Part shown: one piece after another, positions 44,931 through 53,081 of the stretch
Position numbering within the stretch: the first letter of the stretch is position 1
Layout of the letters: each line of letters begins with the position of its first letter
Assembly (NCBI RefSeq): GCF_004335085.1
Contig: NZ_RQRS01000022.1
Span: forward strand, 1-64,000
Source: Pedobacter nototheniae
Lineage (GTDB): Bacteria; Bacteroidota; Bacteroidia; Sphingobacteriales; Sphingobacteriaceae
Direction of reading: 5' to 3'
Length of the DNA: 64,000 nt
Notes under the pieces: model-generated
Told to the model about the DNA's origin: nothing
The model's database searches: none
The model's input: the letters and a program-made list of their open reading frames with translations, nothing else
Program-made: the position numbers and the translations under genes

Positions 44931-45769
44931 CAAGGCAAATACGCCGAGCTTGATAAAGAAATCGGTTGGAATAATTTTGATTTACGGATGTATGATCCAG
45001 CCATAGGCCGCTGGATGAGCAGGGACCCTGCTGGGCAATATGCTTCACCATATGTTGGAATGGGTAATAATCCTGTAGATCATGTAGATCCAGACGGAGG
45101 TGAGGATGGGCCTGGGCCAGAAAAAACTTATAAAGCTACAGGTAAAGCGCTGGAGGTTACCATTACAGGAAAACGGATGAGCGTTTGGGAGAGGATGTCC
45201 TTTAGATCAGATAAGGGGTTAGATAAGTACAAATATTCTAATGGAGGGATAGATTATGAGGCCATGAATTTTAGTGATACTTATGCTGCCATGAAAAAGC
45301 CCAAAGATTTACAAGTGTATTTGATTGAAGCCGCTATGTGGGCAGATGGTGCAGAAGGTCTTTATTGGGGGGTAAGTTTCTTTATAAAGGCGGTGGCTAT
45401 TTGGCAAAAAGATATTTTGCCCGTAAAATTGGTATTGAAATTGCAGAGGTTGCTGCTAATGGGGGGAGTCGAGCATTTTTCTCTGGTGCAGGAACAGAAG
45501 CGAGAGCTATTGAGCAAGGTTATCAAACGCTTGGACAAACAAGGGCTGGTCGGAACTTACAAAATCTGATAGATAGCAAAAATATTCCTTGGGAAGGACC
45601 AGGTGGTGCAGAAGCAATGTGGAACAGATTATCTGCCACTTGGGAAAAAGGTATTCCAAATGGAAGTTCTGTTCCTGTTTTTTTAAATAACCCAAGAGCA
45701 GGCTCTGTTTGGCTTCAAACCGAACGTGATATTTTATTAGGAAAAGGTGTTAATCTAATTTATAAATAG
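44931..45769 (+). pseudogene. Orphan RHS cassette 3, frameshifted toxin
   Basis: The core begins in frame at 44931 (QGKYAELDKE) without a start codon, and continues through the linker shared with the main RHS gene. At about 45366 one T is missing relative to 41641-41700 (TATTGGGGGG against TATTTGGGGGG), which throws the frame out (ends 45569). The correct continuation, GGKFLYKGGGYLAKRYFARK, lies in the next frame and runs to 45769. The unique tip is AFFSGAGTEARAIEQGYQTL to LLGKGVNLIYK, about 95 residues with SSVPVFLNNPRAGSVW; no toxin family is recognised. It is inactive unless the shift is a sequencing error. Confidence 0.8.
45033..45179 (+). repeat. RHS core/linker repeat, identical patch in cassette 3
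   Basis: 147 bases identical to 41341-41487 of the full-length RHS gene, flanked on both sides by clearly more divergent homologous sequence. This is the mark of gene conversion. Confidence 0.9.
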
Positions 45770-45776
45770 TTGTAAA

Positions 45777-46019
45777 ATGAATATAGATAAATTAGTAAAC
45801 GAAGTTATTCCCCCTGCTGACTATAGTCACAGAAATGGATTCAATAATATTCCTATAATCTCAAAAACAATTAACTACTTAACAAGAACAATCAGTTACT
45901 TAGCGAAAACAAACAACAGCCAGGAGTTAATTACACTCCCCAGCTCACTGTATCTCGATAGAAAAAATCGGAATCCCGTTTTAATCCTGTTTAGATACAA
46001 TTTTGTGCCCTTGATTTGA
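45777..46019 (+). CDS. Possible truncated immunity gene of cassette 3
   Basis: 80 residues starting 7 bases after cassette 3, opening MNIDKLVNEVIPPADYSHRN. The first 45 residues look like a normal soluble protein. The last 25 (LYLDRKNRNPVLILFRYNF) coincide with the start of an inverted repeat at 45953-45971 and look like read-through into non-coding repeat. It is probably an immunity gene cut at its 3' end. No known family. Confidence 0.35.
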   Translation: MNIDKLVNEVIPPADYSHRNGFNNIPIISKTINYLTRTISYLAKTNNSQELITLPSSLYLDRKNRNPVLILFRYNFVPLI

Positions 46020-46089
46020 CAATTTTCTTCCTTCCCTTGTTAAATAAACCTAAGGGACCGACAGCGGTATCCCGATTTTTCTATCGGGA
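45953..46089. repeat. Inverted repeats at the right end of the island
   Basis: TCTCGATAGAAAAAATCGG at 45953-45971 matches the reverse complement of the stretch at 46070-46089 with few changes. The right copy is itself a hairpin (TCCCGAT / ATCGGGA). The stretch between holds CCCTTGTTAAA and TAAGGG. It may be a degraded small mobile element. Confidence 0.45.
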
Positions 46090-46203
46090 TTTAGCAAAGG
46101 GTGGGACTGCATTAGCCAAAAGCTACTGACAGTGTTTTCCGAAAAAATAATTCGATTCTAACCTTAGTTAAAATAATGGTTGAACCAAAAGCAAGATTTA
46201 CCC

Positions 46204-46229
46204 TTACGGTTGGTGTTATCGCCAATCGT
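46204..46229. repeat. Hairpin near the right island border
   Basis: TACGGTTGGTG / CGCCAATCGTA with loop TTAT and two G-T pairs. The order of flanking words (AAGATTT before; ATAATCA, ATAAC and TTAA after) mirrors that around the left-border hairpin at 30357-30380. Confidence 0.4.
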
Positions 46230-46282
46230 ATATAATCATATCATAACCATTACTTAAATCACATTTAGGTGATACATATGAG

Positions 46283-47194
46283 CTATATTTTAGAATCTAT
46301 AAATCGAATCACTTCCTCAGTATCATCTGGCTCAAACCATTTGATCTCTTCATCTCGCCTAAACCAGGTAAGTTGGCGTTTTGCAAAACGACGAGTGTTT
46401 TGTTTTATGGCTGATACTGTTGTTTCTAAATCTACTTTACCATCTACATAATCAAAAAGCTCAGCATAGCCAACAGTATTTAATGCATTGAACGTTCTAT
46501 AAGGGAGAAGTGATTTTACTTCATCAAGCAGCCCCAATTCCATCATTTTATCAACCCTTAAATTAATACGATTGTAGAGGACAGCTCTATCGGTATTTAA
46601 TCCAATTTTTACAATGTTAAACGGTCTTTGTTTTTTAGTTGCCGATAACATCGATGATAATTTCTGTCCTGTAGAAAGAAAAACTTCCAACCCACGAATC
46701 ATTCTTTGAGGGTTCTGCTGATCTACTTTCGCAAAATACTCAGGATCATATTTCGCAAGTTGAGTTTGAATAGCATTTATTCCTTCGGTTTCAAACTGTT
46801 TATTCAGCATTTCCCGAATGGAAAGATCTATTTCAGGCATTTCATCAAGTCCGTTTACAACAGCATTAATATACAATCCTGAGCCACCAACCATAATTGC
46901 AGTATTATGATTACTTAAAATATTGTCGATTGTTTTTAAACCTTCAACTTCAAAATCACCAGTGCTAAAAAGTTGCGAAACAGAATGTGAATCTATAAAA
47001 TGATGTTTAGCCGCCGCCAGTTCTTCTGCATCAGGCTTGGCTGTTCCAATAGCCATTTCCTTAAAAAATTGTCTGCTATCAGCCGAGATAATCTCTGTAT
47101 TGAAATGATTAGCAAGTGTTATTGCTAGGGCCGTTTTGCCTATGGCAGTTGGACCAACAACAACAATTAAAGTTTTATTTAGCGACATGCTCAT
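46283..47194 (-). CDS. miaA: tRNA dimethylallyltransferase
   Basis: Transfers a dimethylallyl group to N6 of A37 in tRNAs that read codons starting with U. 303 residues. The P-loop GPTAIGKT is at 14-21, followed by SADSRQFFKEM (substrate Asp), GTAKP, GGSGLYINAVVNGL and RMIRGLEVF. The C-terminal RRFAKRQLTWFRRD binds tRNA. It is complete. Its last 120 bases are repeated at the far side of the RHS island (30061-30180), so the present 3' end may have come in with the island. It lies with cca and tsaC, all acting on tRNA. Confidence 0.96.
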   Translation of the reverse strand: MSMSLNKTLIVVVGPTAIGKTALAITLANHFNTEIISADSRQFFKEMAIGTAKPDAEELAAAKHHFIDSHSVSQLFSTGDFEVEGLKTIDNILSNHNTAIMVGGSGLYINAVVNGLDEMPEIDLSIREMLNKQFETEGINAIQTQLAKYDPEYFAKVDQQNPQRMIRGLEVFLSTGQKLSSMLSATKKQRPFNIVKIGLNTDRAVLYNRINLRVDKMMELGLLDEVKSLLPYRTFNALNTVGYAELFDYVDGKVDLETTVSAIKQNTRRFAKRQLTWFRRDEEIKWFEPDDTEEVIRFIDSKI

Positions 47195-47202
47195 TAATGT
47201 AT

Positions 47203-47235
47203 AAAAAAACTGCCAGTTTGTTAGGCTGGCAGTTG
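47203..47235 (-). terminator. Terminator of the pRiA4b ORF-3-like gene
   Basis: Stem AACTGCCAG / CTGGCAGTT, with a T-run on the minus strand, between the end of the 215-aa gene and the start of miaA. miaA therefore needs its own promoter or read-through. Confidence 0.85.
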
Positions 47236-47256
47236 TAAATTTATAGTGCGATTAAA

Positions 47257-47904
47257 TTAATAATCATCTTTGTGGCTGTCTTCTTCATAACTATCGTTAT
47301 CGGAAAACTCATCGCCAAATTCATCATCTTCTTCACTTTCATCCTCCTCATCACGTTCTTGCTCATTAATTCCCATTTCGCCCATAGCTTCGAGTTCATC
47401 AGTATCTTCAGGAACAAAATTCATTTCATTTAAGAAATCAAATTCACTACTAGCTGCTGCTCCACGTGGATCTACAGCCTGAGGGCTATTTTGTTCCATT
47501 ATTTTTGGTGCTTCACCAGTGCTTTTAGCTAAAAATGGATATTCTATATGAGGATCGGCATCCAAAATAATTTTAATCAACTCAACATGAAAATCGTAAG
47601 GACGATCAAAATTATAAATGTAATAGAACTTTTGGTGCGGATCTTCTATAAAACCACTCAATTTAGATTTCTCCATTAAAACTACGCGATCTTTCTTTCT
47701 TTCACTTGGTAAATAAGCAATCTCATCGCCTTTTAACCAGTTATCAGTACTCACATAAAATGACGAAGGTTTCTCAGCGTTGTAACCTGTAGACTTATGG
47801 ATTGCCTTATGCAGATCTTCAAACGTTTGGTTTGATTTAATGTCGATTTCTCTTACAACATCATCAAAATCCTCGAAAGTAATTTTAAATTTATAAATAG
47901 CCAT
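47257..47904 (-). CDS. pRiA4b ORF-3-like (IS1096 passenger TnpR-like) protein
   Basis: 215 residues. The first 135 have the PF07929 plan: IYKFKITFEDFDDVVREIDI, FEDLHKAIHKSTGY, SSFYVSTDNWLKGDEI and QKFYYIYNFDRPYDFHVEL. Despite the family name, no mobile element is nearby, and in Bacteroidetes this is usually a stand-alone chromosomal gene of unknown function. Residues 160-215 are an acidic low-complexity tail (Glu/Asp-rich). It is soluble and lies between cca and miaA on the same strand, with a terminator directly after it. Confidence 0.75.
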   Translation of the reverse strand: MAIYKFKITFEDFDDVVREIDIKSNQTFEDLHKAIHKSTGYNAEKPSSFYVSTDNWLKGDEIAYLPSERKKDRVVLMEKSKLSGFIEDPHQKFYYIYNFDRPYDFHVELIKIILDADPHIEYPFLAKSTGEAPKIMEQNSPQAVDPRGAAASSEFDFLNEMNFVPEDTDELEAMGEMGINEQERDEEDESEEDDEFGDEFSDNDSYEEDSHKDDY

Positions 47905-48012
47905 TATTGTATTTTGGAACCGTAAAAATAAAGTTAATTTATATTACCGCAAAGCGGAGAATGTCACAAAAAGCTGTTTGTGTTGCTTTACAGCTTATTA
48001 TCTCCAGTTAAA

Positions 48013-49419
48013 TTATTTATTAACAGGAATTAAACCCATTTGTTTTGCCTGATTTAGCATAAAATTAAATGCTTCAGTATAATCGTTTGTAATTTCTCCC
48101 TCTAGTATTGCTTCGCGAATGGCATTTTTAATTAGCCCAACTTCTTTACCTGCATCCAAACCAAAAGTTTCCATAATATCATTACCAGAAATAGGAGGTT
48201 GCCAATTGCGAATTTTGTCTCTTTCCTCTACATCTTTGAGTTTTTGCTTAACTAACTCGAAGTTGTTGCGATACTTTGTTTTTTTATACTCGTTTTTAGT
48301 GGTTACATCGGCATTGCAAAGCATCATTAAGCTTTCAATTTCCTCGCCTGCATCAAAAAGTAAACGTCTAACGGCTGAGTCTGTTACTACATCTTGAGCC
48401 AAAACAATAGGTCTTAAATGTAACTGTACCAGCTTTTGAACATATTTCATTTTTTCATTAAGTGGCAGTTTCAGTTGTGCAAATATTTTAGGAACCATTC
48501 TAGCGCCTTTATCTTCATGCCCATGAAAAGTCCAGCCGTGCCCTTCTTCAAATCGTTTAGTAGCTGGCTTTGCAATATCATGCAAAATTGCGGCCCAGCG
48601 CAACCATAAATCATCTGTATCCGCACAAATGTTATCTAAAACTTCCAATGTGTGGTAAAAATTATCTTTATGACCTTTGCCTTTAATCACTTCAACCCCA
48701 TAAAGTTGCGCCATTTGAGGGAAAATAATATGCAATAAACCAGTATCAAATAAATGTTTAAAACCAATAGAAGGTTTAGGAGATAAAATGATCTTATTCA
48801 TTTCATCAGTAATGCGCTCTTTAGAAACAATGCCAATGCGTTGCTTTTGAAGTTTTATGGCATTAATTGCTGCTGGATCGATGTTAAAGTTAAGTTGAGA
48901 TGCAAAACGAATTGCCCGCATCATTCTTAATGGATCATCAGAAAAAGTAATTTCAGGATCAAGTGGAGTGCGGATAAGTTTATTTTCTAAGTCCTCAATT
49001 CCATTGAAAGGATCTAATAACTGGCCGAAATTTGTAGCATTTAAATTAATGGCCAATGCATTTATGGTAAAATCCCTTCTTAGCTGGTCATCTTCCAAAG
49101 TACCATCCTCAACAATAGGTTTGCGAGAATCGGCACGATATGATTCCTTTCGTGCACCAACAAACTCAACCTCCAAATCGTGATATTTTATATTTGCAGT
49201 GCCAAAACTTTTAAAAACAGCAACTTTTGTATTAAGCTTTTTCCCTACAGCCTCTGCGTAGTCAATCCCACTGCCTACAACAACAACATCAATATCTTTT
49301 GAAGGCCGTTTTAAAAATAAATCGCGTACAAAACCACCAATTACATATGCTTCGGTTTCAGTTTTATCGGCAATGGCAGATAAGGTTTTAAATATTGGGT
49401 TTTGTAGGTGTTGCTGCAT
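48013..49419 (-). CDS. cca: CCA-adding enzyme / poly(A) polymerase family, HD domain
   Basis: Adds or repairs the 3' CCA of tRNAs; four of five tRNA genes in this window do not encode CCA, so it is needed. 468 residues. The nucleotidyltransferase head has GGFVRDLFL (about 27) and the metal-binding SKDIDVVVVG (DxD). Next come the RRDFTINALA block, the basic neck (SKERITDEMNKI) and an HD phosphohydrolase domain (HTLEVLDNI, AAILHDIAKP) at about 255-340. In the class II enzyme the HD part removes 2',3'-cyclic phosphate. It lies in the minus-strand set tsaC - cca - pRiA4b-like - miaA. Confidence 0.92.
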   Translation of the reverse strand: MQQHLQNPIFKTLSAIADKTETEAYVIGGFVRDLFLKRPSKDIDVVVVGSGIDYAEAVGKKLNTKVAVFKSFGTANIKYHDLEVEFVGARKESYRADSRKPIVEDGTLEDDQLRRDFTINALAINLNATNFGQLLDPFNGIEDLENKLIRTPLDPEITFSDDPLRMMRAIRFASQLNFNIDPAAINAIKLQKQRIGIVSKERITDEMNKIILSPKPSIGFKHLFDTGLLHIIFPQMAQLYGVEVIKGKGHKDNFYHTLEVLDNICADTDDLWLRWAAILHDIAKPATKRFEEGHGWTFHGHEDKGARMVPKIFAQLKLPLNEKMKYVQKLVQLHLRPIVLAQDVVTDSAVRRLLFDAGEEIESLMMLCNADVTTKNEYKKTKYRNNFELVKQKLKDVEERDKIRNWQPPISGNDIMETFGLDAGKEVGLIKNAIREAILEGEITNDYTEAFNFMLNQAKQMGLIPVNK

Positions 49420-49485
49420 GAGATTAAAAATACACTGTTAAACCGATGTGACTCGGAAAACAGGAGAAATGCAAAAATAGCAAAA

Positions 49486-50052
49486 TTACTTTCTAATAAA
49501 TTCAAATTGTCCACCAGGAGATAATTTCATAATGGTAGAGGGTTTTTTATTGGATTTATTTTCTTGTTCAAAATCTACAATATAATCTACTGCATCTTTA
49601 ATTTGCTCATTAATCTCATCAAAATTTTTAGGAGAAGGATCACCACTTAAATTAGCTGAAGTAGATACAATAGGCTTCCGGAAACGTTGGATAAGTTGTG
49701 TACAGAAATCGTGCTTTACTACACGAATGCCAACACTTCCATCGGCATTAATTACATTTTTAGCCAGGTTTTTAGCGCCAGAAAAAATAATAGTTAGTGG
49801 GTTTTCTGCATACTCAATTAAATCGTAGGCAACATCCGGAACTTCCGAAACGTAACTTTGAAGTTTATTATCTGTATCCAACAAAACAATAAGGCTTTTT
49901 TCTGCTGGTCGATTTTTAATTTTAAGTATTTTATCTACTGCTTCTTCATTGGTTGCATCACAACCTAAACCCCAAATGGTATCGGTAGGATAAAGGATTA
50001 CGCCACCGGCTTTTAAAACTTCTAAAGCTTTGTTTATTTCTTCTTTAAGCAT
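49486..50052 (-). CDS. tsaC: L-threonylcarbamoyladenylate synthase
   Basis: Makes threonylcarbamoyl-AMP from Thr, bicarbonate and ATP for the t6A37 modification of tRNAs reading ANN codons. 188 residues, the short TsaC/YrdC form without the Sua5 domain. Motifs: GGVILYPTDTIWGLGCDATN at 15-34, KNRPAEKSLIVLL, and STSANLSGDPSP. It is the first gene of the minus-strand tRNA set and is divergent from the DUF4136 gene. Confidence 0.92.
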   Translation of the reverse strand: MLKEEINKALEVLKAGGVILYPTDTIWGLGCDATNEEAVDKILKIKNRPAEKSLIVLLDTDNKLQSYVSEVPDVAYDLIEYAENPLTIIFSGAKNLAKNVINADGSVGIRVVKHDFCTQLIQRFRKPIVSTSANLSGDPSPKNFDEINEQIKDAVDYIVDFEQENKSNKKPSTIMKLSPGGQFEFIRK

Positions 50053-50258
50053 AATACAAAGGTAATTTTTTAAAGGTAAATGTTAAATTTTCTAAAATGC
50101 TCATAATTTAACATTTAGCAATAAAACATTAATTAATTTGCATCGTTGTACGGTAAACAATCTTATTGTAAAAATAGGCTCTAAGTTTATGATTAAACCG
50201 TTATTATCGTTATTTTTAATATTATAATTCTGTTATGAAACACACACAAATAAATCAT

Positions 50259-50816
50259 ATGAGAACAACACACAAATTATTAATGCTACTAACCGTTGTA
50301 GTGGTGGCATTATCAGCATGCAGCACCTTGCGCACTGCTTCAGATTACGATAAAAAAGTAAGTTTTAACAATTACAAAACTTATAATTTTTATGATAAGG
50401 GAATAGCCCGATTAAAATTAAACGACCTAGATAAGCGCAGGATGCTTTCTGCTATTGATGCTGAGATGACCACGAAGGGCTTCACAAAAGCTGAAAATCC
50501 AGATTTATTGGTGAATTTAGTGGTAGTGGCTAGAGAAAGAGTAGATGCTTATGGATCAGGTTTTTATGGACCAGGTTGGGGCTGGGGTTGGGGCTGGCGA
50601 TCACCTTTTTGGGGCGGAGGCGTAAATTATGTTGACCAATATATGGAAGGCACAATTATAATAGATTTCCTTGATCCGAAAACCAAAACATTAGTATGGC
50701 ACGGCCGTGGAAGTGGTTTTAACTTAGATAACTTTAGAAAAAGAGAAGAAAGAATGAATACTGGAGTAAAAGAAATTTTAGGACAGTATCCACCAAATGC
50801 ATCAACAAATAATTAA
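50259..50816 (+). CDS. DUF4136 lipoprotein
   Basis: 185 residues from the ATG at 50259. The signal MRTTHKLLMLLTVVVVALSA ends in a lipobox with Cys about 21 (SACSTLR). The frame is open to an ATG at 50235, but those eight residues are polar and would lengthen the signal needlessly. The DUF4136 domain follows: DYDKKVSFNNYKTYNFYDKG, then a Gly/Trp-rich stretch (GPGWGWGWGWRSPFWGG), and TIIIDFLDPKTKTLVWHGRG. Probably in the outer membrane, function unknown. The stop overlaps that of the convergent glycosyltransferase gene by 4 bases. Confidence 0.85.
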   Translation: MRTTHKLLMLLTVVVVALSACSTLRTASDYDKKVSFNNYKTYNFYDKGIARLKLNDLDKRRMLSAIDAEMTTKGFTKAENPDLLVNLVVVARERVDAYGSGFYGPGWGWGWGWRSPFWGGGVNYVDQYMEGTIIIDFLDPKTKTLVWHGRGSGFNLDNFRKREERMNTGVKEILGQYPPNASTNN

Positions 50817-52021
50817 TTGGAGTTTAGCTGATTGTAGCAATCCATTAATTGTTGAGTAACTAAAGGGCTATTGAATTTTTGAACAAATTCATGGCCCTTT
50901 TTTTTCATTTCAAGCTGTTGCTGTTCTGATGAAAGAATTTGGTTAATGGCTTTTGCCAAAGCATCAGCATCTGTTGGCGAAACGTATAAACTATTTGGGC
51001 CGCCTGCTTCTTCTAAACAAGAACCCGTTGCGGCAACTACAGGAACATTAGAGTATAAAGCTTCTATAATCGGAATGCCAAAACCTTCATAAAATGATGG
51101 ATAGACAAAAACTGAAGCCATTTGATAAATGCCAGGCAAATCTGCAAAGGGAATGTTTTTTAGAAAAACAATTCGGTTTTTTAAGCCAAGCTTTTCAATT
51201 TCTTTTTCTACTATTTTATAATATTTTGTTGGTTTTCCAATTACAACCAGCTTATAATCTTCATTAACTTGCTTAAGGGCTTGTACAATTAACTTTAGAT
51301 TTTTACGCTCTTCAATTGTTCCAACATTAAGAATGTATTTTTCTGGTAGTTTATAAGTAGCTTTTATTCTGCTGAGTGTTTCTTTAGTGAAAGCCTTCTT
51401 AAAGCTATCATCACAGCTTTGATAAATCACCTGGATTTTATTCGGATCAATATCGTAAAACTCTATAATATCTGATTTTGTTTTTTCACTAATCGCAATA
51501 ATTTGATTGGCATGCTTACAGGCGTATTTACTTTTCAGCAGATATAATTTTCTATCAATATACTTGAAATATTGAGGGAAACGCAGAAATATTAAATCGT
51601 GAATGGTTACCATCGATTTAATTCTGGTATGTTGAATGGCGAAAGGAATTTCGTGACTTAAACCGTGGTATATTTCGACTCCATCTCTACTTAAATCTTT
51701 TAAAATATTTAAACTTCTCCAAAGAAATCGACCACTTAATGGCAACTTCAGTTCGATGTTTTCATTTTCAAAAAAAGCGTCAATTTGCTTCGCTGATTTA
51801 ACCTTTGGTGAATAAACAAGATACTTGTTTTCGGGAAATTGTTTAGCTAAATGTTCAATTAAAGAACGGCTATAGTTTCCAAGTCCAGTTAAATTATTAG
51901 CAGCCCGCTTGCCATCGAAACCAATTTTAAGATTTAAGCTTAAAGCCGAAAGACCAAAGCTTGGTTGATCAAGCTCGGTACTTTCGGTTTTTTTTGGTTT
52001 TGTTTCGCTTTTAGCTTTCAC
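50813..52021 (-). CDS. Glycosyltransferase family 4 (GT-B fold)
   Basis: 402 residues. A 30-residue Ser/Lys-rich N-terminal extension precedes the usual family start (KIGFDGKRAANNLTGLGNYS). Next come TIHDLIFLRFPQYFKYIDRK and the C-terminal donor-binding domain with YILNVGTIEERKNLKL, VVIGKPTKYYK and VFVYPSFYEGFGIPIIEALY, whose E-x7-E motif marks GT4 enzymes. It probably adds a hexose or mannose in polysaccharide synthesis; the substrate is unknown. It starts 15 bases after dapD on the same strand, so they may share a transcript. Confidence 0.88.
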   Translation of the reverse strand: MKAKSETKPKKTESTELDQPSFGLSALSLNLKIGFDGKRAANNLTGLGNYSRSLIEHLAKQFPENKYLVYSPKVKSAKQIDAFFENENIELKLPLSGRFLWRSLNILKDLSRDGVEIYHGLSHEIPFAIQHTRIKSMVTIHDLIFLRFPQYFKYIDRKLYLLKSKYACKHANQIIAISEKTKSDIIEFYDIDPNKIQVIYQSCDDSFKKAFTKETLSRIKATYKLPEKYILNVGTIEERKNLKLIVQALKQVNEDYKLVVIGKPTKYYKIVEKEIEKLGLKNRIVFLKNIPFADLPGIYQMASVFVYPSFYEGFGIPIIEALYSNVPVVAATGSCLEEAGGPNSLYVSPTDADALAKAINQILSSEQQQLEMKKKGHEFVQKFNSPLVTQQLMDCYNQLNSN

Positions 52022-52036
52022 CTTGATGCTTTAGGC

Positions 52037-52855
52037 TTATACGGCAACGTTATTTTCTCTCAATGCATCATTAAGAGAAGTTTTTTTGTCGGTACTTTCT
52101 TTACGTTTACCAATAATTAAAGCGCAAGGAACTTGATAATCTCCGGCAGGGAATTTTTTTGTATAGCTACCAGGAATTACTACCGAGCGAGCAGGTACAA
52201 TACCTTTATATTCGATTGGCTCAGGGCCTGTAACATCAATAATTTTAGTTGATGCAGTTAAAACTACATTAGCACCTAAAACGGCTTCTCTTTCTACTTT
52301 TACACCTTCTACAACAATTGCTCTTGAACCTAAGAAGCAATCATCTTCTATAATTACAGGAGCAGCTTGTACGGGTTCTAAAACACCACCAATACCAACG
52401 CCACCGCTTAAGTGTACGCGTTTTCCAATCTGTGCACAAGAACCTACAGTGGCCCAAGTATCAACCATTGTACCTTCATCAACATAAGCACCAATATTTA
52501 CATAAGATGGCATCATGATTACACCTTTAGCTAAAAATGCACCATAGCGTGCACTTGCCATAGGCACAACACGAACTCCGGTTGCTTTGTAATCGGTTTT
52601 TAATTCCATTTTATCATGGTAAACAAAAGGCCCAACTTTAATTTCTTTCATCTCGCGAATTGGGAAATATAGAATTACAGCTTTTTTAACCCACTCATTA
52701 ATGCCCCAAGAGTTTAATACAGGCTCTGCTACACGAATTTCGCCTTTATCAAGGCCCATAATAACGGCTTCAATGGCTTCGCAATAGTTGCTATATTTTA
52801 AAAGGCTTCTGTCTTCCCAGGCGGCTTCAATTAGTTTCTTTAAATCTGAATACAT
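52037..52855 (-). CDS. dapD: Tetrahydrodipicolinate N-succinyltransferase
   Basis: Succinylates 2,3,4,5-tetrahydropyridine-2,6-dicarboxylate in the succinylase branch of lysine and diaminopimelate synthesis. 272 residues: an N-terminal helical domain (1-95) and a left-handed beta-helix of hexapeptide repeats (VNIGAYVDEGTMVDTWATVG, AQIGKRVHLSGGVGIGGVLE, CFLGSRAIVVEG). The protein ends NALRENNVAV after the substrate-binding C-terminal strand. Trimer in known relatives. First of a pair with the glycosyltransferase; no other dap gene is near. Confidence 0.95.
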   Translation of the reverse strand: MYSDLKKLIEAAWEDRSLLKYSNYCEAIEAVIMGLDKGEIRVAEPVLNSWGINEWVKKAVILYFPIREMKEIKVGPFVYHDKMELKTDYKATGVRVVPMASARYGAFLAKGVIMMPSYVNIGAYVDEGTMVDTWATVGSCAQIGKRVHLSGGVGIGGVLEPVQAAPVIIEDDCFLGSRAIVVEGVKVEREAVLGANVVLTASTKIIDVTGPEPIEYKGIVPARSVVIPGSYTKKFPAGDYQVPCALIIGKRKESTDKKTSLNDALRENNVAV

Positions 52856-53067
52856 GATGTTTTTAAATTTTACGCAAAATAAATCAATTTTTATCTATTA
52901 CAGCGATTTCATGTGATAAATATTGTCTATATAGGGTTAATTGTTTCCATTTAGGTAATAATTGTTTCAATGAGTTAGCCGTAGGAAATGCGCTCTAATT
53001 ATTAATTAAGCTTGACTTTATAATTTAATTAACCGATTTAACAATTAATCAGTTAACCAAAAATTTG

Positions 53068-53075
53068 TATTTTTG
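53068..53075 (+). promoter_or_regulatory. -7 box directly before the S4-domain gene
   Basis: TATTTTTG, exact TAnnTTTG, ends 6 bases before the ATG at 53082. The transcript would start at or within a few bases of the start codon. No good -33 element is visible. Confidence 0.5.
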
Positions 53076-53081
53076 AATTTT

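Noticed and set aside
46269..46451. 60-codon plus-strand frame at the end of miaA
   Set aside because: Lies opposite the conserved MiaA C-terminus and has no family features; shadow.
47257..47904. Mobile element passenger suggested by the family name IS1096 TnpR-like
   Set aside because: No transposase or terminal repeats nearby; the family is common as a chromosomal gene in Bacteroidetes.
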